Origin: Stenotrophomonas acidaminiphila
GTDB lineage: Bacteria; Pseudomonadota; Gammaproteobacteria; Xanthomonadales; Xanthomonadaceae
Length of the DNA stretch: 64,000 nt
Assembly: GCF_001431595.1 (NCBI RefSeq)
Contig: NZ_LDJO01000033.1
Span: 1-64,000, forward strand
Direction of reading: 5' to 3'
Shown here piece by piece: positions 1 through 7,739 of this stretch (position 1 is its first letter; the number at the start of each line of letters is the position of its first letter). Both the position numbers and the translations under genes were made by a program. Under the pieces are notes generated by a model. That model did no database searches. It had not been told where the DNA came from and saw only the letters and a program-made list of their open reading frames with translations.

Positions 1-1
1 C

Positions 2-106
2 TGTCGCCAGCCGCCGCCGGTACCCGGCGCATGGTGGCTGGCGCTATGGCCGGCATTGCTGGCGTTCGCCGGCGGCGGCTGGCGACAGGCGCGCATGACC
101 TCCTGA
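2..106 (+). CDS. C-terminal end of a membrane-anchored protein, probably CobN/HmuS-like chelatase (partial)
   Basis: Only the last 34 codons lie in the window; the frame is open from base 2 to the TGA at 104-106. The tail is a Pro-rich stretch followed by one hydrophobic helix (WWLALWPALLAF) and a short basic end, as expected for a C-terminal membrane anchor. The identity is inferred from the neighbours alone: an ExbB/TolQ-like gene and a DUF2149 gene usually follow a CobN-type large chelatase subunit, as in Bacteroides hmuS-U-V, and membrane-tailed CobN homologues exist. The visible residues do not prove the family. Confidence 0.4.
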   Translation, partial: CRQPPPVPGAWWLALWPALLAFAGGGWRQARMTS

Positions 107-137
107 TTTCCCTTTCCTCCTCGAACGAAGAACCGAC

Positions 138-617
138 ATGAACCTGATCGAATCCCTGTTGCACCAGCTTTCCGGCTGGTTCCTCGCGCCGGTGCTGCTG
201 CTGATCCTGGCGCTGTTCCTGTACGCCTGCTACGCGCTGGGCATGTTCGCGGTGGAAGCCGTGCAGCGCCGCGGCGACCGCATGCATGCGATGGAGCGGC
301 ACTGGCGCCGCAACGGCGGCGGGCTGGAAGACATGGAACTGTGGACGCTCAAGCGCCTGGAGCCGCTGCGCATCGGCAGCCGCACCGCGCCGATGCTGGG
401 GCTGGTAGCGACCATGATCCCGATGGGACCGGCGCTGGCCGGGCTGTCGGACGGGCGCATGGATGAGGTCGCGCGCCACGTCGGGGTCGCCTTCGCCGCG
501 GTCATCGTCTCGCTGCTGGCGGCCTCGGCGATCTACACCGTGCTGGTGGTGCGGCGGCGCTGGCTGCTGCAGGACCTGCGCCGGATCGAGCTGGCCATCG
601 CCGGCGCGGAGGGCTGA
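138..617 (+). CDS. MotA/TolQ/ExbB-family proton channel protein (HmuU-like)
   Basis: A 159-residue inner-membrane protein. It has one hydrophobic helix at about residues 16-40, a basic cytoplasmic stretch, the ExbB-type segment around 'PMLGLVATMIPMG' (about residues 86-98) and a second long helix at about 112-137. Family members use the proton gradient to energise outer-membrane TonB-dependent transport, motors or envelope proteins. It is shorter than ordinary ExbB or TolQ and looks like a minimal channel. It starts 31 bp after the upstream chelatase-like gene, and the DUF2149 gene follows 3 bp downstream, so the three are probably one transcript. The family call is firm; the cargo (tetrapyrrole or metal) is inferred from context. 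Confidence 0.8.
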   Translation: MNLIESLLHQLSGWFLAPVLLLILALFLYACYALGMFAVEAVQRRGDRMHAMERHWRRNGGGLEDMELWTLKRLEPLRIGSRTAPMLGLVATMIPMGPALAGLSDGRMDEVARHVGVAFAAVIVSLLAASAIYTVLVVRRRWLLQDLRRIELAIAGAEG

Positions 618-620
618 ACC

Positions 621-980
621 ATGCGCCGTCGCTATCTCGACGAGGACGACCAGGACGACCCGGTGCTGTCGGTCGTGAACCTGATCGACGTGTTCCTGGT
701 GATCGTGGCGATCCTGCTGATCGCGCTGATCCGCAACCCGCTCAATCCCTTCAGCCACGACAAGGTGGTGATGGTCGCCAACCCCGGACAGGCCGACATG
801 GAGATCGTGGTCAAGGACGGGCGCACGCTGGACCGCTACAAGGCCAGCGGCAGCATCGGCGAAGGCGAGGGCACCCGCGCCGGCACCGCCTACCGGCTCA
901 AGGACGGCAGCATGATCTACGTGCCCGAAGGCGGTGACCGGAGCGAAGGCGCCGCATCCGCGGGACAGGGACAGCGCTGA
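621..980 (+). CDS. DUF2149 protein, ExbD/TolR-like partner (HmuV-like)
   Basis: A 119-residue protein with a short charged cytoplasmic N-terminus rich in Asp, one membrane helix at about residues 20-38 that carries an Asp in 'NLIDVFLVIV', and a periplasmic domain. An Asp inside the single helix is the hallmark of ExbD/TolR proton-channel partners, which supports reading DUF2149 as the ExbD-equivalent of the preceding ExbB-like protein. The start lies 3 bp after the upstream stop, so translation is probably coupled. The DUF2149 assignment rests on this layout and on the CobN-ExbB-DUF2149 gene order known from heme or cobalamin uptake operons; no biochemical role can be read from the sequence. 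Confidence 0.75.
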   Translation: MRRRYLDEDDQDDPVLSVVNLIDVFLVIVAILLIALIRNPLNPFSHDKVVMVANPGQADMEIVVKDGRTLDRYKASGSIGEGEGTRAGTAYRLKDGSMIYVPEGGDRSEGAASAGQGQR

Positions 981-1059
981 CCGCGCGGCTTGACCGGCGT
1001 CATGGTGGTCGCGGGGGGCGGCGCGGAGGATGGCGCCATTCCCCCAAGGAGCATCCGCC

Positions 1060-2289
1060 ATGACGATCCGCCTCCTCCATGCCCTGCCGCTGTTGCTGGT
1101 CGCCGCCCCGGTGCTGGCCGCCGATGCCGGTGGCGCGCCACTGCTGGACCTGCGCTACCGCTACGAGCACGTCGCGCAGGACGGCTTTGCCCGCGATGCC
1201 GACGCCAACAGCGCGCGCCTGCGGCTGGGCTATCGCACCGCGCGCTGGCATGGCTGGTCGGCGCTGGCCGAGGCGGACGGCGTCGCGCACCTGGGCGGGG
1301 AGCGGTTCAACGACACCCGCAACGGCCGCACCGGCTACCCGACGGTGGCCGACCCGGACTACGCCGAACTGAACCAGGCGCTGCTGCGTTACGACGGTGC
1401 CCACGCCAACGTGCAGTTCGGCCGCCAGCGCATCAACCTGGGCAACCAGCGTTTCGTCGGCGGCGTGGGCTGGCGCCAGAACGAGCAGACCTATGACGGC
1501 GCGATGATGGAACTGGCGCCGGACGCGCGCTGGAAGCTGACCTACGCCTACGTTGCCAACATCAACACGGTGTTCGGCCCCGATGAACCCAAGGCCCCCA
1601 GCCTCACCGCGCCGGCCAACATCCACGGCGACAGCCACCTGCTGCAGGCGCGGTTCGCGCCCGGCCCGGCGCTGGCGCTCACCGGCTACCACTACCGCCT
1701 GGACCTGGAGAACGTGGCGGTGGCTGCGGGCGCGCCGCGCGGCACGCTGTCGGGCAACACCACCGGCCTGCGCCTGCAGGGCAGCCACGGCGCCTTCGGC
1801 TACGTGCTGGAACATGCGCGGCAGGTCGATGGCCGCGGCAACCCGTGGTTGCTGGACAGCCGCTACTGGCTGGGCGAGGCCAGCCATGCCGCCGGCGAAG
1901 TGAAAAGCACGCTCGGCTACGAAGTGCTCGGCGCCGGCGAGAGCGGGCCCGGCAACCGTGCGTTCCAGACGCCACTGGCGACCAAGCACGCGTTCCAGGG
2001 GTGGGCCGACCAGTTCCTGACCACGCCCGCCGATGGTCTGCGCGATGCGTATGCGGGCGTGGTGGTGCCGCTGGCCGGCGGCAAGGCGCAGGCGTGGTAC
2101 CACGACTTCCGCAGCGACCGCGGCAGCTACCGCTACGGGCGCGAGTTCAACCTGTCGTGGGAGCGCGCCGTTCCGCAGCTCAAGGGCCTGAGCGTGCTGC
2201 TCAAGGCCGCGCGCTACCGCAGCAGCGACGAGCTGCGTACCCGCGATGCCGACAAACTCTGGGTGCAGCTGCAGTACACCCGGTCCTAG
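1060..2289 (+). CDS. Outer-membrane beta-barrel porin, alginate-export (AlgE-like) family
   Basis: A 409-residue precursor with a clear Sec signal (MTIRLLHALP, cleavage after about residue 20 at VLAA). The mature part is built of alternating amphipathic strands typical of a beta-barrel, with 'DLRYRYEHV' near its start and 'FGRQRINLGNQRFVGGVGWRQ' in the middle, a pattern typical of alginate-export-type porins. The start at 1060 is chosen because AAGGAG lies just upstream and the signal peptide follows; an in-frame ATG at 1030 would add ten residues that spoil the signal. It lies 79 bp after the DUF2149 gene and may belong to the same uptake unit. Substrate unknown. Confidence 0.7.
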   Translation: MTIRLLHALPLLLVAAPVLAADAGGAPLLDLRYRYEHVAQDGFARDADANSARLRLGYRTARWHGWSALAEADGVAHLGGERFNDTRNGRTGYPTVADPDYAELNQALLRYDGAHANVQFGRQRINLGNQRFVGGVGWRQNEQTYDGAMMELAPDARWKLTYAYVANINTVFGPDEPKAPSLTAPANIHGDSHLLQARFAPGPALALTGYHYRLDLENVAVAAGAPRGTLSGNTTGLRLQGSHGAFGYVLEHARQVDGRGNPWLLDSRYWLGEASHAAGEVKSTLGYEVLGAGESGPGNRAFQTPLATKHAFQGWADQFLTTPADGLRDAYAGVVVPLAGGKAQAWYHDFRSDRGSYRYGREFNLSWERAVPQLKGLSVLLKAARYRSSDELRTRDADKLWVQLQYTRS

Positions 2290-2313
2290 CCGCGTCGTGG
2301 CGGCAGCGCGGCT

Positions 2314-3348
2314 TCAGCGTACCGGTGCCGCGCAGCTGCCTTCCTTGCCGCGCAGCTTGTCCAGTCGCGAGCGGCTGTCCAGGCAGCGCTGGTAGGCCTC
2401 GGTCGCGGCGGCGCTGGCCCGCGCATCGGCGTTGCGCGCGCTGGCCGCATGCGCCTGCTGCAGGCGGGCGATGCCGGCGCGGATCTGCGGCATCGCCGCC
2501 ATCGCCGCCTTCTCGCCCTCGAGGATGGCGCGGCCGCGCTGCTCGAAATCGGCCGCGCCGATGTCCAGCACCTGCGGCCGGATCACCACGTCGGCGCGCG
2601 CCAGCTCCTGCTCGCCCAGGCGCTGGCCCATGATGGAGATGGACTGGTTCAACGTGCCCAGCAGGCCGCTCGGGCGCTGGCCGCTGGCCTTGCTGGAAAT
2701 GTCCACGGCGATGACGAACTCGGCGCCGAGCTGGCGCGCGGCATCCACCGGCACCGGGCTGACCACGCCGCCGTCGACGAAGGTCTTGCCGCCGATGGTG
2801 ACCGGTTCGAACACCCCCGGCACCGAGCTGGACGCCCGCACCGCCTGGCCGACGTTGCCGCGCACGAACACCGCGCGCTCGCCGGTCTCCAGCTGGGTGG
2901 CCACCGCCGCGAACGGCTTCTTCAGCTGTTCGGCGGGCTTGTTGCCGACCTGCGCGTTGACGTAGTCCTGCAGCTTCTGGCCCTGGATCAGGCCGCCGGA
3001 GAACAGGCGCACGTCGCGGATGCTGGCCTGGTCCAGCGAGACTGCCTTCTGCTGCATGTCGAAGGCGTTCATGCCGCTGGCATACAGGGCGCCAACCACG
3101 CTGCCGGCACTGGTACCCGATACCACCACCGGCTCGAACCCGTTGGCCTCCAGCATCTTGATCACGCCGATGTGGGCGAAGCCCTTGGCCGCGCCGCCGC
3201 CCAGGGCCACGCCGATCTTCACCGGCTTGGCCGCGGTGACCGGCCGGCTCGCGGCCGGCGCCGCGGGCTTGACGTTCTCGCCACCGCATGCGGCCAGCAG
3301 GCCGGACAGTGACAGGGACAGCAGCAGGCGGGCGGTGCGCGGCTTCAT
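2314..3348 (-). CDS. Patatin-like phospholipase, lipoprotein (RssA-like)
   Basis: A 344-residue predicted lipoprotein: a basic start and hydrophobic helix end in a lipobox (LLAAC) at about residue 21. The patatin domain follows with the Gly-rich oxyanion loop 'GGGAAKGFAHIGV' (about residue 50), the nucleophile elbow GTSAG and the Asp of the Ser-Asp dyad in 'DGGVVSPVP'. These are the catalytic elements of serine lipid acyl hydrolases. The C-terminal third is helical and Ala-rich. The start at 3348 is chosen because it opens directly on the signal peptide; an upstream in-frame ATG would add 30 residues without a leader character. A TATGCT -10-like hexamer lies about 27 bp upstream. Substrate unknown, probably phospholipid. 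Confidence 0.85.
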   Translation of the reverse strand: MKPRTARLLLSLSLSGLLAACGGENVKPAAPAASRPVTAAKPVKIGVALGGGAAKGFAHIGVIKMLEANGFEPVVVSGTSAGSVVGALYASGMNAFDMQQKAVSLDQASIRDVRLFSGGLIQGQKLQDYVNAQVGNKPAEQLKKPFAAVATQLETGERAVFVRGNVGQAVRASSSVPGVFEPVTIGGKTFVDGGVVSPVPVDAARQLGAEFVIAVDISSKASGQRPSGLLGTLNQSISIMGQRLGEQELARADVVIRPQVLDIGAADFEQRGRAILEGEKAAMAAMPQIRAGIARLQQAHAASARNADARASAAATEAYQRCLDSRSRLDKLRGKEGSCAAPVR

Positions 3349-3462
3349 GATGAACGGGCAGGGGTGTTGAAAAGGCGCCAGCATAGCGCTTTGCGCCGGG
3401 CAGGGACCGCGCGGGCGGCGCGGCCGTTTAGGCGCCACTTCGTTGCCGCCGCGTGGTGGCGG

Positions 3463-4059
3463 TCAGGCGTCGCCGGTCAGCAGCACCAGGCTGGCCAGCG
3501 ACATCAGCCAGAACAGGCCGCCCGGCACCAGCCAGAGCCAGTTGGCCACCGTCAGCCGCGCATTCGCCGCGCCCGTGGCGTCGCCGCTGGCCAGGTTGGC
3601 CGCGCGCTGTGCGTGGACCATCGCCAGGGTGCCGCCGGCCAGGCTCAGTACGATCAGCCCGAAACCCGGCCCGAATGGCAGCACCGAATCGGGGAGGCGG
3701 CTGATGATGCGGCCGGTGATCGCCGAGACCACGAACAACGTGGCCCAGGCGCCGGGTGACCAGGCATGGCGGCTGCCGGAGCGTTGCAGCCGCTGGTCGA
3801 TTTCGCGGTTCAGCCCGTGGGCGAAGAAGATCGAGAAGAGGGCGCGCGGGACCGGCCAGATGTCGAGCTTCCTGTCGAGCTTGTGCAGTTTCCAGTGACG
3901 CCAGAACCAGTACAGCGAATACAGCCCCAGAGTGGCGAACGAGAGCAGTACCAGCTTGGTGACGGACACCACGTAGAACGGCGGCAGGCGCGGCCGTTCC
4001 GTGGGAGCGGCGACCAGCGCCGCCCGTGGTGCCGCGTAGACATCGTCCTGCGCGTCCAT
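3463..4059 (-). CDS. DUF4234-like multi-span membrane protein
   Basis: A 198-residue inner-membrane protein. After a soluble N-terminus of about 30 residues come a helix with the signature 'ATLGLYSLYWFWRHW' (about residues 42-56), a cytoplasmic loop, and three more hydrophobic stretches at about 95-112, 120-142 and 168-195. The 'LGxYxLYWFWRxW' pattern is that of DUF4234-type proteins, whose function is unknown. The start could also be the ATG 9 bp upstream (4068); neither has a strong Shine-Dalgarno sequence. It lies downstream of the AIM24-type gene on the same strand, 136 bp away, so co-transcription is possible. No catalytic residues are recognised. Confidence 0.65.
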   Translation of the reverse strand: MDAQDDVYAAPRAALVAAPTERPRLPPFYVVSVTKLVLLSFATLGLYSLYWFWRHWKLHKLDRKLDIWPVPRALFSIFFAHGLNREIDQRLQRSGSRHAWSPGAWATLFVVSAITGRIISRLPDSVLPFGPGFGLIVLSLAGGTLAMVHAQRAANLASGDATGAANARLTVANWLWLVPGGLFWLMSLASLVLLTGDA

Positions 4060-4195
4060 GCCACCCATCCGTCCCTGCAGGTGAATGCGGCGAGTATCGG
4101 ATGCCCCGCCCATGCCGACAAGCATCGCCGATCCGGGCGCGCCGGCCTGTCCTGCAGCGCCGGCCGCGTGCCTGGGCGCTGCGCGCCGCGGTGGC

Positions 4196-5209
4196 TCAGA
4201 AGCGGTTGTCGCCGTCCAGGATGCGTCCCAGCCCGCCCAGCACCGAGCCTTCGCCGCGGCTCTGGCCGCCGCCCTGCGGCGCGGCCGCGTACATGCGCCC
4301 GGCCAGGCGCGAGAACGGCAGCGACTGCAGCCACACCTTGCCCGGTCCGGTGAGGGTGGCCAGGAACACGCCCTCGCCACCGAAGAACATGCTCTTGAGC
4401 CCGGCCACGCGGCGCACGTCCATGTCCACGCCGGCGTGGTAGGCGACCACGCAGCCGGTATCCACGTCGATGCGCTCGCCGGCCGCCAGCTCGCGTTCGA
4501 CCACGCAGCCGCCGGCATGCACGAACACCCAGCCGTCGCCTTCCAGCTTCTGCATGATGAACCCCTCGCCGCCGAACAGGCCGGTCATCACCTTGCGCTG
4601 GAGATGCACCCCGACCTGCACCCCGCGCGCGCCGGCCAGGAAGCTGTCCTTCTGGCAGATCAGCTTGCCGCCGTGTTCGTCGAGCTTCATCGGCAACACG
4701 GTACCGGGGTAGGGCGCGGCGAAGGCGACCTTGGCCTTGCCCTGGCCACCATGCGTGTAGAGCGTGGCGAACAGGCTTTCGCCGGTGATCACGCGCTTGC
4801 CGGCCGACAGCAGCTTGTCCATGAAGCCGGCGCCCTCGCTCTCGTGGCGGCCGTCGCCGAACACGGTGTCCATCCGCACCGCGGCGTCCTTGTACATCAG
4901 CGCGCCGGCCTCGGCGATGGCGCTCTCGCCCGGATCCAGCTCGATCTCCACGAACTGCATCTCGTGGCCGACGATGCGGAAGTCGATGTCATCGGCGCGG
5001 TTGCGGCGTCCTCCCACCGGCGGCGGCATCGGCGGCGGCGACGCCTGGCCGCCGAGCTCGGGCAGCGAGCCGGCCGGCTGCCAGCCCTGCAGGCCCTCGC
5101 GCCAGGCCAGCGCATCGCGGTGCAGCTGGGCGTGGCGGCGGGCGGCCTCGTCGTCGAGCGGGCCGATACGGTCGGAGTGTCCGGGGGTGTGGAAGTACCA
5201 CTGGCTCAT
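4196..5209 (-). CDS. AIM24/TIGR00266-family protein with N-terminal GYF-like domain
   Basis: A 337-residue soluble protein in two parts. Residues 1-50 look like the GYF_2/DUF4339 module (MSQWYF start, then 'RIGPLDDEAARRHA' and a 'WREGLQGWQPAGSLPEL' tail). After a Pro-rich linker comes the AIM24 beta-roll (about residues 80-320), rich in Gly-turns such as 'FGGEGF' and 'FFGGEGVFLATLTGPG'. The TIGR00266 family is widespread, trimeric and without an agreed function; roles near membranes or in stress have been suggested. The start is the Met before the GYF-like module, since residues encoded upstream have no protein character. The gene runs divergently from the chemoreceptor gene. Confidence 0.8.
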   Translation of the reverse strand: MSQWYFHTPGHSDRIGPLDDEAARRHAQLHRDALAWREGLQGWQPAGSLPELGGQASPPPMPPPVGGRRNRADDIDFRIVGHEMQFVEIELDPGESAIAEAGALMYKDAAVRMDTVFGDGRHESEGAGFMDKLLSAGKRVITGESLFATLYTHGGQGKAKVAFAAPYPGTVLPMKLDEHGGKLICQKDSFLAGARGVQVGVHLQRKVMTGLFGGEGFIMQKLEGDGWVFVHAGGCVVERELAAGERIDVDTGCVVAYHAGVDMDVRRVAGLKSMFFGGEGVFLATLTGPGKVWLQSLPFSRLAGRMYAAAPQGGGQSRGEGSVLGGLGRILDGDNRF

Positions 5210-5534
5210 GGGCGCGCCTGGCTGGGGAAGAGCGCCCAGTCTATGCCGTGCCGGCATCGTCCAGACAGGTGCCGGCGGTCGCTGGCGGGTGCGCCACGCG
5301 GGCGCGTCACCATTCGTTTTCTTCCCTGCCGCCGCTAAAGCGGCCGGTCGCAGGGCCGATAGATCAAGTATCGCGAGGGAGGGCTGGAGGCCATGCCGCG
5401 CAGGTCCTGGCAATGCCGCCATGCTCGGGTGGTTGCGGAACGGCAGCCATGAAGGCGCCACCCCGTCCGCCTTGGGAAAGCGGACCGGCGGCAATGGAAT
5501 GAGTCAGGGCGCCCACTCATTCAAGGGGAACTTC
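5210..5534. other. 325-bp intergenic region between divergent genes, with chemoreceptor promoter
   Basis: This gap separates the AIM24-type gene (minus) from the chemoreceptor gene (plus). It contains a sigma-28-type promoter (5336-5362) and a leader of about 165 nt before the receptor start. On the minus strand a TAGACT hexamer about 25 nt from the AIM24 start could be its -10 element. No small gene with a convincing ribosome site was found. Confidence 0.6.
5336..5362 (+). promoter_or_regulatory. Sigma-28 (FliA)-type promoter for the chemoreceptor gene
   Basis: TAAA at 5336-5339, a spacer of exactly 15 nt, then GCCGATAG at 5355-5362. The FliA consensus is TAAA-N15-GCCGATAA, so only the last base differs. 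FliA drives late flagellar and chemotaxis genes, and the first gene downstream on this strand is a methyl-accepting chemotaxis protein, so motif and context agree. Transcription would start near 5370. Confidence 0.88.
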
Positions 5535-7706
5535 ATGTCGATCAAAGCGCTGTTCATCAGTCTGTTCGCCGTCACCCTGGTCATCCTGGGCCTGGTGTTC
5601 GCCTCCATCTTCCAGGTCAAGGTGACCGCGGCCCAATTGAAAGCGGCCCAGCAGTCGCGCTACGACTCCTACCTGCTGGCCGACGAACTGCGCCAGAGCT
5701 CGGACGACCTCACCCGGCTGGCACGCACCTATGTCGTCACCGGCGACGAGCGCAACGAACAGGAGTACGCCGACATCATCGCGGTCCGCAACGGCGACAA
5801 GGCGCGCGCGGACGGCCAGACCGTGTCGCTGCTGAAGCTGATGGAGAAGGCCGGCTTCACAGCTGCCGAGTTCGCCAAGCTCAAGCAGGCCGAGGACCTG
5901 TCCAACGAACTGGCCAAGGTGGAAAACGCGGCCATGCACATGGTCAAGGGCCAGTACGACGACGGCAACGGCGGCTTCACCCAGGCCGGCGAACCGGACC
6001 TGGAACGCGCGCGCGCCCTGATGCACGACCAGGCCTACCAGGACACCAAGGCCGCGATCATGAAGCCGATCAGCGAGTTCTTCGTGCTGCTGGACCAGCG
6101 CACCGAAGGCCGGGTGCTGGCGGCTGAGAAAGCCAACGGCCTGTGGACCGGCATCGCCGTGACCTCGATCGTGGCCACCCTGGTGGTGCTGCTGGGCGCA
6201 CTGCTGTTCGCGTTCCGGCGCATTATCGGCCAGCTCGGCGGCGAGCCGCGGGACGTGGTCAAGGCGGTGGAGCGCATCGCCAACGGCGACCTGCAGACCC
6301 CCATCGCGCTGCGTCTGGGCGACACCTCCAGCCTGGTGCACTCGCTGCGCGGCATGCAGGGCAGCCTGAAGTCCATCGTCGCCGACATCCAGTCGATGGC
6401 CGAGGCGGCAGTGCGCCGCGGTGACTTCAGCGTCAAGATGGACAGCGCCGGCCGTGCCGGCTTCATGAAGGACATCGCCGGGCTGCTGAACGAGCTGTCC
6501 GACGTGACCGAGGCCGGCCTGCAGGACATCAGCCGCGTGTCCGGTGCGCTGTCGGCCGGCGACCTCTCGCAGAAGATCGGGCAGGACTACCCGGGCCTGT
6601 TCGGCCACACCGCCAGCGCGGTCAACCACACGGTCGCGGTGCTGGCCGGCCTGGTCGATGAAATCCGCACCCTGGCCGACAGCGCCGGCCAGGGCGATTT
6701 CAGCCGCCGCATCGGGCTGGACGGCAAGGAGGGCTTCGGCCAGGAGATCGGCCGCCTGCTCAACCAGCTGTCCGTCACCACTGACGCCGGGCTGCGCGAC
6801 GTGCTGCGGGTCGCGCAGGCACTGGCCCAGGGCGACCTGACCCAGCGCATCGACACCGAGTATCCCGGCCTGTTCGGCCAGGTGCACGCCGGCATGAACG
6901 CCACCGTCGCCAACCTCCACCACCTGGTCCAGCAGATCAAGGACGACGCCGACCAGATCGGGCTGGCCACCACCGAGATCGCCAACGGCAACCAGGACCT
7001 GTCCGCGCGCACCGAGACCCTGGCGGCCAACCTGGAAGAAACCGCCGCCAGCATGGAGGAGCTGACCTCCACCGTGCGCGACAACGAACTGCGCGTGGCC
7101 CGCGCCGGCGACATCACCCATTCCGCCACCGACGTGGCCGCGCGCGGCGGCGAGATCGTCAAGGCGTCGATCGTCACCATGGACGAGATCGCGCACAGCT
7201 CGCGGCAGATCGCCGAGATCATCAGCGTCATCGACGGCATCGCCTTCCAGACCAACATCCTGGCGCTCAATGCCGCGGTGGAGGCGGCGCGCGCCAGCGA
7301 GCACGGCCGCGGCTTCGCGGTGGTGGCCTCGGAGGTGCGCAGCCTGGCGCAGCGTTCGGCCGAGGCCGCCAAGGACATCAAGAACCTGATCACCGAGGCG
7401 GTGGCCAAGGCGGAGAACGGCACCGAGCGCGTGCACCGGGTCGGTGACGCGATGGACGAGATCGTCACCGGCATCGGCGGCGTGACCGCGATCATGTCCG
7501 AGATCCTGCTGGCCAGCCGCGAGCAGAGCAGCGGCATCAGCCAGGTGGCCCAGTCCACCACGCAGATGGACGAAGTGACCCAGAGCAACGCGGCGCTGGT
7601 GGAAGAGGTAGCGGCGGCGGCGACCTCACTGCACGACCGCGCGCAGAGCCTGCTGCAGTCGGTATCGGCGTTCAACCTCGGCAGCAGCCTGCGCCTGGCG
7701 GCGTAG
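5535..7706 (+). CDS. Methyl-accepting chemotaxis protein with several HAMP-like repeats
   Basis: A 723-residue inner-membrane chemoreceptor. It has TM1 at about residues 8-28, a helical periplasmic sensor region of about 170 residues, and TM2 at about 204-226. Then come serial HAMP-like units marked by recurring 'GDL/GDFS..I' motifs ('GDLQTPI', 'GDFSVKM', 'GDLSQKI', 'GDFSRRI', 'GDLTQRI') and the signalling hairpin with the conserved tip 'IAFQTNILALNAAVEAARA' (about residues 570-588). It ends without a CheR/CheB-tethering pentapeptide. The start at 5535 follows an AAGGGGA ribosome site; an ATG 36 bp upstream lacks one. The sigma-28 promoter ties expression to the flagellar regulon. Ligand unknown; one tip residue pattern (ASEHGRG) varies from the usual AGEQGRG. 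Confidence 0.93.
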   Translation: MSIKALFISLFAVTLVILGLVFASIFQVKVTAAQLKAAQQSRYDSYLLADELRQSSDDLTRLARTYVVTGDERNEQEYADIIAVRNGDKARADGQTVSLLKLMEKAGFTAAEFAKLKQAEDLSNELAKVENAAMHMVKGQYDDGNGGFTQAGEPDLERARALMHDQAYQDTKAAIMKPISEFFVLLDQRTEGRVLAAEKANGLWTGIAVTSIVATLVVLLGALLFAFRRIIGQLGGEPRDVVKAVERIANGDLQTPIALRLGDTSSLVHSLRGMQGSLKSIVADIQSMAEAAVRRGDFSVKMDSAGRAGFMKDIAGLLNELSDVTEAGLQDISRVSGALSAGDLSQKIGQDYPGLFGHTASAVNHTVAVLAGLVDEIRTLADSAGQGDFSRRIGLDGKEGFGQEIGRLLNQLSVTTDAGLRDVLRVAQALAQGDLTQRIDTEYPGLFGQVHAGMNATVANLHHLVQQIKDDADQIGLATTEIANGNQDLSARTETLAANLEETAASMEELTSTVRDNELRVARAGDITHSATDVAARGGEIVKASIVTMDEIAHSSRQIAEIISVIDGIAFQTNILALNAAVEAARASEHGRGFAVVASEVRSLAQRSAEAAKDIKNLITEAVAKAENGTERVHRVGDAMDEIVTGIGGVTAIMSEILLASREQSSGISQVAQSTTQMDEVTQSNAALVEEVAAAATSLHDRAQSLLQSVSAFNLGSSLRLAA

Positions 7707-7739
7707 GCAGACCACCCGCAGGAGCGGTTCCGTCGGCGC

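Noticed and set aside
4764-5534. N-terminal extension of the chemoreceptor frame
   Set aside because: It reads antisense through the AIM24 gene and across the promoter; the ribosome site and membrane helix place the start at 5535.
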